From assembly GCF_024832785.1 (NCBI RefSeq), contig NZ_CP116615.1:3348001-3412000 (forward strand): a DNA stretch of 64,000 bases, written 5' to 3'. The position numbers and the translations under genes are program-made. Below, in pieces: positions 35,338 to 42,968 of the stretch (the stretch's first letter is position 1; every line of letters begins with the position of its first letter). A model generated the notes under the pieces. It worked only from the letters and a program-made list of their open reading frames with translations, was not told where the DNA came from and ran no database searches. The DNA is from Fontisphaera persica (GTDB taxonomy: Bacteria > Verrucomicrobiota > Verrucomicrobiia > Limisphaerales > Fontisphaeraceae).

Positions 35338-37707
35338 TTACGGCGTGGCCGTGGGGCTGGCCTCCACAATCTCGTAGAGCTTGCCGTCCAGGACAATTTG
35401 CAAATTCGCGCCCAGGCTGAACCACGCCGCGGTTTGTGGATATTTGCGCAACAACTCAAAGTATTCCGGCGATGCAAACACAATTTTGATGGGCGTTTGG
35501 TCTTTGAGCTTTTGCGCTTCGGCATCCACCCATTGCGCGCCATTCTGGTAGAAGGTGCGACCGCCGACAAAGCGGGAGACGGCGGCGAATTGCTGGGCGG
35601 CCAGGGCGGCTTGTTCTGGTGACGCCGGCTGGCCGCGCACCATGCCACCGCCAGCCGCGCCGGGGACGGCCATGGGCGCCGCCCGCAGGACAGCCCGGCC
35701 ACTATAAAGCATGGCGTCGTGGGCACGCTCGGCGCTCTTGAGACTGGCAGAGGCCTGCGCCCCCGCCACCGCCAGGTCACCCGCCCGCTGGCGGCGGCCT
35801 TCTTCGTAGGCCAGGGAAAGCTCGCGCTGCGCCGCCCGGTCTTCAGCCAGCCAGCGCATGGTTTGCTGGGTGGCGGCCACGTTGCGGCGCTGCTCATCCT
35901 CCACAATCAAATAAGCCGTGTACGGCGTGACGATGCCATACCGCCGCGCCAGCTCGGTGACTTCATCCTTCAATTCCTTGTTCTCGCCGCGCAACCGGAT
36001 TTCATCCAACAAGAAGCCCACCCGGCGCGTGGCCCAGAGGCGGGGGATAAAATCGTGGTCTTCGCTCTCCGCAAACTTGACGGGGAAGGTAAAACGCCGG
36101 GGTTGTCCCTTCATCTGGCCCTCGAGGATGATGGTCACCGCCCCCTGGCCCTCAAAGCGTCCCGCCACCACGACTTGGTCGCCGCGAAACACATCGGGCA
36201 GCGGGCTGGGATGCACTTGCCGCACCTTGACCGGACCATCAAAGGTGAGGGTGGGATTGGTCAGTACTGGCTCGCTAATCTTGGCGTAAAACTGGGAGAG
36301 CTTCACCTCCAAATCCTCCTCGGGCAAAACATACTGGCTGGCAGCGCGGGTGTTTTCTGCCAGTAAATCCAGCAAATGCGTGTTCACATCGGTGCCGATG
36401 CCAAAGCAAAACACGCGCGTCACCCCTTCCCGCGCCTTGAGCGCGCTCTTGAGAATGGCCTCCGCATCCGTCTCGCCCACCGTGGGCTGGCCGTCCGTCA
36501 GGAAAATGACCAGAAACGGCCGCTGGTCGCCCGCCGGCTTTTTGCGCAGGGCCTGCAGCAGCGCATCATGAATGGCCGTGCCCCCCGCCGCGCGCAAACC
36601 GTTGATGAACTCCTGCGCCTTCTGGCGATGCTCCTTGTTGGCCGGCTTCAGCTCCTGAAACAGCGCCTCGGTTTCCGTGGCAAAGCGAATCACATCAAAG
36701 CGGTCCTCCTCATTCAGATTCTCCACGCAATAACGCAGCGCCTTCCGCGCCTGCTCCATCTTGGCGCCTGACATGGAGCCGGAGGTATCTACCACAAAGA
36801 GAATGTCTTTGGGCGCAGGTTTTTCCTTGCCGCTCTCCGGCGGCGGAGACAGCAACGCGAGGAAGAAACCTTCTTCGCCCGCCCGCCGGTGGGTCAACAG
36901 GCTCACACCAAATTCGCCTTCCTCCACGGAATAATACAGTTGGAAATCGGTGTCCGGCTTGACCTGGGTGGCCTCATGGCCAATCACCGCCCGGCGGGCG
37001 CCGTCGCGCTTGATTTCCACCTTGTGACTGGGGGAATACAACGTCTTGAGCGGGCGCGTGGTTTCCAGAGTGAGTTTGAAACTGAGGTTCTTTACGGGCG
37101 CGGCGGAAAATTTTTCCGTGGACAACGGCAGGGTGTAGGCCACCAGGCCGGCATCGGCCTTGAGCAACTGTTGATAAGTGACGGTGATGCGCTTTTTGCC
37201 GTGGGGTTCAATGGGAAAAATACGCACTTTGTACAAATCGCGCCCGGCGTACTCCAGGAGAGCCGGGTCCCGCAAGCGGCGTACAATATCCTCATAAATG
37301 CCCCTGGCCTTGTCCGCCGCCAGCAACTCGGCTTCCATCGGTTTGCCATTGATGTCCATGGTGAATTTGCGGAGCTGCGCCCCGCGCGGCACCGGAAACA
37401 GGAATGTCCCCTCCAACTGCCGCGCATTGGGGTTGTAAAACTCCTGTTCCACCGTGGTCACCGCCACCTGGTCCTTGATGGTGATGTCCGCCCGCGTGGC
37501 CGTAATCTCCAGCGGCGCCCACACCGGCGGCGGAAGCGGCCGCGGCGGCCGCGGCGGGGGCGGGTAGGGGGGGTACGGCGGAGGCCAGATGATGGGGCGA
37601 GTCCAGAAATCCGGCTCATGCACGATGATTAATCCGGCGGCGCGGCCGGGCATAACCGCCGGCAGAGTCAATCCCAATACCAGGGCCAATAGCGCTGCGC
37701 GTTTCAT
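35338..37707 (-). CDS. VIT and vWA domain protein
   Basis: A 789-residue secreted protein. It has a signal peptide (MKRAALLALVLGLTLPAVM), a Pro-rich segment (about 35-65), a VIT (inter-alpha-trypsin inhibitor N-terminal) domain (about 70-195; VEQEFYNPNARQLEGTFLFPVP) and a vWA domain (about 295-480). The metal-ion-dependent adhesion site is complete: DTSGSMSG, a later Thr, and FLTDGQPTVGE. A C-terminal region of mixed helix and strand follows. Such proteins mediate adhesion or protein complex assembly at the cell surface; no specific partner is known. ATG 37716 is also possible. Confidence 0.88.
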   Translation of the reverse strand: MKRAALLALVLGLTLPAVMPGRAAGLIIVHEPDFWTRPIIWPPPYPPYPPPPRPPRPLPPPVWAPLEITATRADITIKDQVAVTTVEQEFYNPNARQLEGTFLFPVPRGAQLRKFTMDINGKPMEAELLAADKARGIYEDIVRRLRDPALLEYAGRDLYKVRIFPIEPHGKKRITVTYQQLLKADAGLVAYTLPLSTEKFSAAPVKNLSFKLTLETTRPLKTLYSPSHKVEIKRDGARRAVIGHEATQVKPDTDFQLYYSVEEGEFGVSLLTHRRAGEEGFFLALLSPPPESGKEKPAPKDILFVVDTSGSMSGAKMEQARKALRYCVENLNEEDRFDVIRFATETEALFQELKPANKEHRQKAQEFINGLRAAGGTAIHDALLQALRKKPAGDQRPFLVIFLTDGQPTVGETDAEAILKSALKAREGVTRVFCFGIGTDVNTHLLDLLAENTRAASQYVLPEEDLEVKLSQFYAKISEPVLTNPTLTFDGPVKVRQVHPSPLPDVFRGDQVVVAGRFEGQGAVTIILEGQMKGQPRRFTFPVKFAESEDHDFIPRLWATRRVGFLLDEIRLRGENKELKDEVTELARRYGIVTPYTAYLIVEDEQRRNVAATQQTMRWLAEDRAAQRELSLAYEEGRRQRAGDLAVAGAQASASLKSAERAHDAMLYSGRAVLRAAPMAVPGAAGGGMVRGQPASPEQAALAAQQFAAVSRFVGGRTFYQNGAQWVDAEAQKLKDQTPIKIVFASPEYFELLRKYPQTAAWFSLGANLQIVLDGKLYEIVEASPTATP

Positions 37708-37857
37708 ACAATGCATTAGACCACTTTCAGAAAAATTTGCTCCACCTTCCCCAAACCCTCCCCAAGACGGACTTCATCCTTGCCTGCTGCCCCGGCTGGG
37801 TTCCCTCTCTCACTTGGCCATTGCACGGCTGGGGCGGATTGTTTAGCTTCAAGTCCG

Positions 37858-38646
37858 ATGTGTGCACGGCTGCGGAGCTGGTTCAGGCGTGCCTGGCCGC
37901 TGTTCCTATTGGCGGTGGCGGGCGGCTGGGGGTGTTTTCCCCCGACCGACTCGGCCTTGGACGAGGCCAAGGAGCCGTACTACGTGCTCGGCCTGCGCAA
38001 ACTGGGAAGCTTTGACTACAAGGGCGCAGTCGAGGCTTTTGAGAAGGCGGTCGAGGCCAACCCGCGCTCGGCCTCGGCGCATTTCCAACTGGGAGTGCTT
38101 TACGAGCAGAAAATTGCCGAGGAAAACTCCTACGCCATCGCCATTTACCATTACAATAAATTCCTCCAACTGCGCCCGCGCTCGGCCCATGCGGAAATCG
38201 TCAAACAGCGCATCATTGCCTGCAAACAGGAGCTGGCCAAACCCATCGCGCTGGCCCCCGGCGCCCAATCGGTCTTGCGGGACATTGAACGGCTGAAAGT
38301 GGAAAATGCCCAGTTGCGCAGCCAGTTGGAAGCCTGGGTGGCCTACGCCACCAACCGCGCCGCCCTGGCGCCACCGCCCGTGGCGCCGTCACCCATGCCT
38401 CCCGGCACTTCCACGCCCGCGGCAACCAATCCGCCGACGACGGTGTCCCACCCCCTTGCGCCCAGCCCCTCGGTGGCCACCAACCGCCCCTCCGCCATGC
38501 GCACCCACAAGGTGCAAGCCAATGAAACCCCCGCCGCCATTGCCCGCAAATATGGCATCTCCTTGCGCGCCTTGATGGATGCCAACCCGGGCGTGGACGC
38601 CCGCCGCCTGAAAATCGGCCAGGTGCTCAACATCCCGCCGTCCTGA
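37858..38646 (+). CDS. TPR and LysM domain envelope protein
   Basis: A 262-residue protein. The N-terminal hydrophobic segment ends in AVAGGWGC, an imperfect lipobox. About two TPR units follow (YYVLGLRKLGSFDYKGAVEAFEKAVEANPRSASAH...), then a short coiled coil and a Pro/Thr-rich linker (about 150-215). The C-terminal LysM domain THKVQANETPAAIARKYGIS...LKIGQVLNIP is expected to bind peptidoglycan. It begins a rightward row with the next two genes (14- and 25-base gaps). Confidence 0.82.
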   Translation: MCARLRSWFRRAWPLFLLAVAGGWGCFPPTDSALDEAKEPYYVLGLRKLGSFDYKGAVEAFEKAVEANPRSASAHFQLGVLYEQKIAEENSYAIAIYHYNKFLQLRPRSAHAEIVKQRIIACKQELAKPIALAPGAQSVLRDIERLKVENAQLRSQLEAWVAYATNRAALAPPPVAPSPMPPGTSTPAATNPPTTVSHPLAPSPSVATNRPSAMRTHKVQANETPAAIARKYGISLRALMDANPGVDARRLKIGQVLNIPPS

Positions 38647-38660
38647 CCCCGCCCCCCTCC

Positions 38661-39476
38661 ATGAGGCCGCGCCCTTTTTTCCTCCTGGTTCTGGCGTTCT
38701 GGCTGGTCATGAATTTTTTGTTGTTTCGCGCCGAGTTCGGCAGCGGCCGCCAGACGGGCATTCCCGTGGCGCCCCAGGCCGTGTGGCAGCGCATCATCAC
38801 CGCCGCCGACAGCTCCTCGCTGGAAATCATCCACCAGGGCCGCAAATATGGCGTCTGCCGCTGGACGGCCACCGTGGCCGAGCAACGCCCGCCGGAAGAA
38901 ATGGGGGGGCGTGAAAACGCGCCCGAAGGCATGGTGCGGCGCATTACCGGCTACACCCTGGATTTTGACGGCAACCTCATGCTGCGCGAGCTGGGGCAGA
39001 ATGTGCGTTTCTTTTTCCGGCTTCATCTCTCCACCAATTACACCTGGCGCGACCTCCGCCTGCGCACGCAGCTCAAGCCCGACGTGTACGAAATCCACGC
39101 CGACGCCGAGGCCCAGCAGTTGACGGTGCGCCTGAGCGACGGCGACCACGAAGCCGCCTACGCCTACACTTTCGACGAACTGCGCGACCCCCGCCGCCTG
39201 CTGCAGGACTTTGAAGTGCCCCTGCCGGTGGCCTGGCTGTTGAACACCATTGAACCCACCGACCCCGCTGCGGCCACCTTCCGCCTGGGGCTGGAGTGGG
39301 AGGCCCGCCATGACGTGCTGCCCCTTGGCCGGTCCCGCATGAAGGTGTATCGTTTGCAGGCGCGGGTGCTCGACCGTTATTACCTGGTGGTCTATGTCAG
39401 CCGCGCCGGGGAAATCATGCGCGTGGATTTGCCGGGCAACGTTTCCCTGGTCAACTACGTGCTGAGCGGCACCTAA
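38661..39476 (+). CDS. membrane-anchored hypothetical protein
   Basis: A 271-residue protein I do not recognise. One N-terminal helix (FFLLVLAFWLVMNFLLF, about 6-22) anchors a soluble domain of about 240 residues rich in beta-strand, with segments VWQRIITAADSSSLEIIHQG and GEIMRVDLPGNVSLVNY at the end. It lies between a LysM protein and an ABC ATPase with gaps of 14 and 25 bases, suggesting an envelope transport or assembly operon. Confidence 0.7.
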   Translation: MRPRPFFLLVLAFWLVMNFLLFRAEFGSGRQTGIPVAPQAVWQRIITAADSSSLEIIHQGRKYGVCRWTATVAEQRPPEEMGGRENAPEGMVRRITGYTLDFDGNLMLRELGQNVRFFFRLHLSTNYTWRDLRLRTQLKPDVYEIHADAEAQQLTVRLSDGDHEAAYAYTFDELRDPRRLLQDFEVPLPVAWLLNTIEPTDPAAATFRLGLEWEARHDVLPLGRSRMKVYRLQARVLDRYYLVVYVSRAGEIMRVDLPGNVSLVNYVLSGT

Positions 39477-39501
39477 CCGCCGGAAACGCTGCCTTGTCTG
39501 C

Positions 39502-40236
39502 ATGATTGAGCTGGTGCATCTGGTGAAAAAGTTTGGCGACCTCGTCGCCGTCAATGACATTTCCCTCACCGTGCCGCGCGGCGAATTCTTTGCCGTCCTG
39601 GGGCCGAACGCCGCCGGCAAAACCACCACCATCAAGATGCTCACCGGCCTCATCAAACCCACCAGCGGCTGCGCCCGCATCAGCGGCTTTGACGTCCAAC
39701 AGCAACCCTTGGAAGCCCGCCGCCGCCTGGCCTATGTGCCGGACTTTCCCTTCCTCTACGAAAAACTCACGCCTTGGGAATTCCTGCGATTCATCGGCCA
39801 GTTGTTTCTCATGCCCCCCGCCGAACTGGACCACAAGGCGCGGGCGCTGGTGGCCCGGTTTCAACTGGAAGAATACCTGCACAAACCCATCGAAGGACTG
39901 TCCCACGGGACCCGCCAGCGCACCGCCATCGCCGCCGCCCTCCTCCATGACCCCGAGGTGTTTGTGATTGACGAACCCATGGTGGGGCTGGACCCCCACC
40001 ATGCCCGCATCGTCAAAGACACCCTCAAAGAACGCTCCCTGCAGGGCATGACTGTCTTCGTCTCCACCCACCAGCTTAGCGTGGCCGAGGAAATCGCCGA
40101 CCGCATCGGCATCATCCACCAGGGCCGCCTCATTGCGGTGGGCACGGCGGAAGAATTGCGGAAAAAGAGCGGCGCGGACGGCCCGCTCGAAGACGCCTTC
40201 CTGGCGCTGACCGAAGCCAGCAACCATGCCCAGTAA
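39502..40236 (+). CDS. ABC transporter ATP-binding protein
   Basis: A 244-residue ABC ATPase with Walker A GPNAAGKTTTIK (about 34-45), Q-loop, an atypical signature LSHGTRQRTAI in place of LSGGQ, Walker B VFVIDEPMVGLDP and the switch His in VSTHQLS. It is of the ABC-2 exporter type. Its stop codon overlaps an ATG at 40226 opening a reading frame that ends after 14 codons. Operons of this type usually have a large permease gene there, so the cognate permease looks disrupted by the restriction island. Confidence 0.93.
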   Translation: MIELVHLVKKFGDLVAVNDISLTVPRGEFFAVLGPNAAGKTTTIKMLTGLIKPTSGCARISGFDVQQQPLEARRRLAYVPDFPFLYEKLTPWEFLRFIGQLFLMPPAELDHKARALVARFQLEEYLHKPIEGLSHGTRQRTAIAAALLHDPEVFVIDEPMVGLDPHHARIVKDTLKERSLQGMTVFVSTHQLSVAEEIADRIGIIHQGRLIAVGTAEELRKKSGADGPLEDAFLALTEASNHAQ

Positions 40237-40270
40237 CCCCCTCCTCCCTGCCCCGCGCCTAGAAGGATGA
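40226..40270 (+). pseudogene. possible start of a lost ABC permease gene
   Basis: An ATG overlapping the last codons of the ATPase gene reads MPSNPLLPAPRLEG and stops at 40268-40270. The overlap is the usual arrangement for translational coupling to a permease. The sequence after it is unlike its neighbours and leads into the restriction-modification genes. The identity of the lost gene is inferred from context only. Confidence 0.35.
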
Positions 40271-40424
40271 AAGGCAACCCTTCCACGCCGTAATCATCAA
40301 AAGCGGGTCAAAAAACCATCGGCGTGAAAAAGGATATCCCGCGGCCAGCTTGGCCGCAGCGATGAGTTCAGCTTGTTGCTTTTCAGTTTGAGGAATACTC
40401 CTGAATGTGGTTTAAGAGAGTCCA

Positions 40425-41153
40425 ATGAACTTTGACAGCGTGATTGCAGATTTGGATGCCCGCACGGCTGAAGCAGTGGCATTCTATTGGCAGACACGCC
40501 AGCGGCAAGCGTCGAAGGAGGCGCCGCGAGATAAAAGCACTCAAGGCCGCCGCCCTGCGGTCACTGGTGGCGCCCAGATGGATCGCTTCCTGGAGTTCAT
40601 TGCAGATTACCTGATAAAGGTCGGCATTCCGCCATGCTCGATTCATTTTGAAAGCCGGCTGGAATTACCCGGTTTCTTTCGCCCCACCAAGAAGTGGGAC
40701 CTTGTGGTGGTCAAGAATGACCAGTTATTGGTCGCGCTTGAAGCGAAGTCCCAAGTCGGCTCTTTTGGGAACAACTTCAATAACCGCACCGAGGAGGCGA
40801 TGGGCTCGGCCCTCGATCTTTGGACCGCATTCCGGGAAAGGGCCTTCAACCCCTCAGTGTCGCCTTGGTTGGGGTACCTCTTTCTCCTGCAGGATTGCGA
40901 GGCATCGCGCCGCGCAGTCATGACGGAAGAGCCGCATTTTCCGGTTTTCCCAGAATTCAAGAACTCCTCTTACGCCACGCGATACGAGTGGTTTTGCCGG
41001 AAGCTGGTGCGCGAGCGGCATTACACCGCCTCCGCTTTCTTGCTCTCCAAAGACGATCAGGGCCGCAACGGGCAATACACCCAGCCAGCATCTGATTTGA
41101 CGATCCAGCATTTCATGCGGTCCCTTCTTGGCCATGCAATCGCACACGTTTAA
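40425..41153 (+). CDS. XhoI/PaeR7I-family type II restriction endonuclease
   Basis: A 242-residue enzyme closely resembling the XhoI/PaeR7I family (about 245 residues), which cuts CTCGAG. The conserved core is FRPTKKWDLVVV, ALEAKSQVGSFGNNFNNR and EEAMGSALDLWTAFRE. The Asp of WDLVV and the ExK of LEAKS form the PD-(D/E)XK active site. It overlaps the methyltransferase gene by 20 bases, so the two are translationally coupled with the nuclease first. No controller (C) protein is visible. The specificity is inferred by family only. Confidence 0.9.
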   Translation: MNFDSVIADLDARTAEAVAFYWQTRQRQASKEAPRDKSTQGRRPAVTGGAQMDRFLEFIADYLIKVGIPPCSIHFESRLELPGFFRPTKKWDLVVVKNDQLLVALEAKSQVGSFGNNFNNRTEEAMGSALDLWTAFRERAFNPSVSPWLGYLFLLQDCEASRRAVMTEEPHFPVFPEFKNSSYATRYEWFCRKLVRERHYTASAFLLSKDDQGRNGQYTQPASDLTIQHFMRSLLGHAIAHV

Positions 41154-42078
41154 TTCGGGATCAACCGTCCAAAAGCTGGTGCTGGGCGATGCTCGGCGGC
41201 TTCAGTTTATTGATGACGAGAGCGTTCACCTGGTGGTGACCTCGCCTCCCTACTGGAACCTCAAGCGTTACAACGAGCATCCGGAACAGCTTGGCCATGT
41301 CCAGGATTATGAGGTTTTCCTGCAAGAATTGAACAAGGTTTGGCAGGAGGTTTATCGCATCCTCGTGCCCGGGGGACGACTGGTTTGCGTGGTGGGCGAC
41401 GTGTGCGTTTCACGCCGAACCTTTGGACGTCATGTGGTCTTTCCGCTGCATGCGGATATTTGCGTGGCCTGCCGCCGATTGGGCTTCGACAACCTCAATC
41501 CCATCATCTGGCATAAAATCGCCAATGCCTCATATGAGGCCAACGGCAATGGCGCGGGTTTTCTGGGCAAGCCGTATGAGCCAAACGCGATCATCAAGAA
41601 TGACATTGAGTTCATTTTGATGCAGCGCAAACCGGGGGGATACCGGCAGCCAACCCAGGAGCAACGCGAGAAAAGCAAACTTTCCAAGGAAGAATACGGC
41701 GCCTGGTTTCGTCAAATATGGAGTCTCACCGGCGCCTCCACGCGCGAACACCCCGCGCCTTTTCCCTACGAACTTGCTTATCGTCTGATACGCATGTTCT
41801 CCTTCCACGGCGACACGGTTTGCGACCCGTTTTGCGGCACCGGCACCACGCTCCTGGCAGCCGCCAAGACCGAACGCCACGGCATCGGCGTCGAGATTGA
41901 TGTCAACTACGTGCGCTTGGCGGCCCGGCGCCTTAAGCACGAACTAGGCGGACTTTTTGACCAAACCTCCTTGCAATGCTACCGCGTGGAGGCTGCCGAA
42001 GTCGTTCAACTCCGCGAAGACCCTGGCACCTACCGCATTTCTAAAACCACCCAAAAGGCAGCAGGTGGAGTTGATTAA
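41134..42078 (+). CDS. beta-class DNA methyltransferase (N4-cytosine or N6-adenine)
   Basis: A 314-residue DNA methyltransferase with motif IV TSPPYW (about 35-40) before motif I DPFCGTGTT (about 232-240), which is the beta-class order. The SPPYW form is commonest in N4-cytosine enzymes, but N6-adenine cannot be excluded. The target-recognition region lies between (about 120-200). ATG 41134 (MQSHTF) is preferred to TTG 41128. It should protect the DNA from the overlapping XhoI-type nuclease. Known partners of that nuclease family are gamma-class adenine methylases, so the pairing is unusual. Confidence 0.9.
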   Translation: MQSHTFNSGSTVQKLVLGDARRLQFIDDESVHLVVTSPPYWNLKRYNEHPEQLGHVQDYEVFLQELNKVWQEVYRILVPGGRLVCVVGDVCVSRRTFGRHVVFPLHADICVACRRLGFDNLNPIIWHKIANASYEANGNGAGFLGKPYEPNAIIKNDIEFILMQRKPGGYRQPTQEQREKSKLSKEEYGAWFRQIWSLTGASTREHPAPFPYELAYRLIRMFSFHGDTVCDPFCGTGTTLLAAAKTERHGIGVEIDVNYVRLAARRLKHELGGLFDQTSLQCYRVEAAEVVQLREDPGTYRISKTTQKAAGGVD

Positions 42079-42206
42079 CAAGATTTCGAGGTTCCGCGTT
42101 GCGCCTTGAATTAAGGGCGCTTGCGGGGACCTAATCCAGGCCAGCGGGGGCCTTGCCGAGCGAATTGTCTGGTCTCCGCCGCACAAACAATATAAGGAGT
42201 GCCTTT

Positions 42207-42671
42207 ATGCCACATTCATTCCGACACAGCGCTGGTTTTGGCAAACGGATCGAATACTGGGTTATTGGCCGAATGCTCAAAGAAGGCTTGGACGTTTATG
42301 TGCCGCTGGTTGACGACGACGCCATTGACGCGGTTATTCGCAGGAAAGACGGCTCTTTCATTACGGTGCAGATCAAAGCTCGCTCGAAAGATATAAAGGA
42401 CGGCGATGCCGCTCTCTTCTCCGCCATCCCCCATGAGCTCCGCGACAATTACTGGTTTGTCTTCTATGCGGAAAGGATGGATATGATGTGGATCATGTCG
42501 TCGGAAGAATTTATCGCTGAGTCAGTGCAGAACAAAACTGGCAAGTATGTTGGTAGTCGCAGTATCTGGTTTAATGGCAGGCGGCGAGACCCCGCCACCG
42601 GCATTCCTCGCGAATACTGCAAAGCTCAGTTTGAAAAGTATATCGCGACAGATTTCAGCCGCCTTCACTGA
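42207..42671 (+). CDS. small PD-(D/E)XK-like protein in the RM island
   Basis: A 154-residue protein with a strong ribosome binding site (AATAAGGAG). The start is ATG 42207, MPHSFRHSAGFGKRIEYW. It has GFGKRIEYWVIGRMLKEGLDVYVPLVDDDAIDAVIRRKDGSFITVQIKARSK spread over residues 9-60. This resembles the PD-(D/E)XK fold of intron-associated or DUF4365-type nucleases: helix with a Glu, Asp in DAIDAVI, and an xIK strand VQIKAR. It could be a nuclease-fold accessory of the restriction system, or an orphan; family assignment is tentative. Confidence 0.6.
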   Translation: MPHSFRHSAGFGKRIEYWVIGRMLKEGLDVYVPLVDDDAIDAVIRRKDGSFITVQIKARSKDIKDGDAALFSAIPHELRDNYWFVFYAERMDMMWIMSSEEFIAESVQNKTGKYVGSRSIWFNGRRRDPATGIPREYCKAQFEKYIATDFSRLH

Positions 42672-42819
42672 TTTTCACTTGCCGCATTTTCCTCACGGCA
42701 ATTGTCCGCCCCTTGTTCCCGACCGCGTAGCACAGTGCATCGGCGCAATCGTCACCCCCCTGGCCCGGCCCCCGCTTTTCCGTTGCCAAAACCCGGCTGT
42801 TTCCTTTAGGCTGCGTACG

Positions 42820-42867
42820 ATGCGAACCGTTTGGGCCGCGCCTGAAACTACGACGACGACCGCCTAA
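42820..42867 (+). CDS. threonine-rich leader peptide of thrS
   Basis: A 15-codon frame reads MRTVWAAPETTTTTA. Codons 10-14 are ACT ACG ACG ACG ACC, five threonines in a row, and the TAA is followed two bases later by a stem-loop and then an intrinsic terminator upstream of thrS. A weak AGG lies about 10 bases before the ATG. Leader peptides with runs of the cognate amino acid regulate thr, his, leu and phe operons in enterobacteria by ribosome stalling. The position, composition and downstream hairpins make a thrS attenuator the best reading. Confidence 0.75.
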   Translation: MRTVWAAPETTTTTA

Positions 42868-42896
42868 GGGTTCACGGTGAAGCCCGCCGTGAACTC
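42868..42896 (+). promoter_or_regulatory. first stem-loop of the thrS leader
   Basis: GTTCACGG (42870-42877) pairs with CCGTGAAC (42887-42894) around a 9-base loop. G68-C96 and a G-T pair extend the stem to ten. It begins directly after the leader-peptide stop, so a translating ribosome would control whether it forms. It may be a pause hairpin or the alternative partner in attenuation. Confidence 0.7.
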
Positions 42897-42898
42897 CC

Positions 42899-42933
42899 AC
42901 GCCTCGCACTGAACGTCCGAGGCGTTTTTGTTT
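42899..42933 (+). terminator. intrinsic terminator/attenuator before thrS
   Basis: ACGCCTCG (42899-42906) pairs perfectly with CGAGGCGT (42918-42925) and is followed by TTTTTGTTT. It lies 36 bases before the thrS ATG on the same strand, so it would stop thrS transcription unless prevented. I could not identify a strong antiterminator by eye. The best candidate pairs GTTCA..GTG (42870-42879) with CACTGAAC in the terminator loop (42907-42914). Confidence 0.8.
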
Positions 42934-42968
42934 GGCCGCCCGGTCTCGCTGCGGGCAGAAGGATTGAT

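Noticed and set aside
42547-42867. A 106-codon frame ending in the Thr run
   Set aside because: Its first part overlaps the small nuclease-like gene in another frame and has no coding character. Only the last 15 codons, from ATG 42820, are taken as the leader peptide.
42868-42968. T-box riboswitch upstream of thrS
   Set aside because: No specifier-loop stem or T-box sequence is seen; the leader has a peptide with Thr codons and two simple hairpins.
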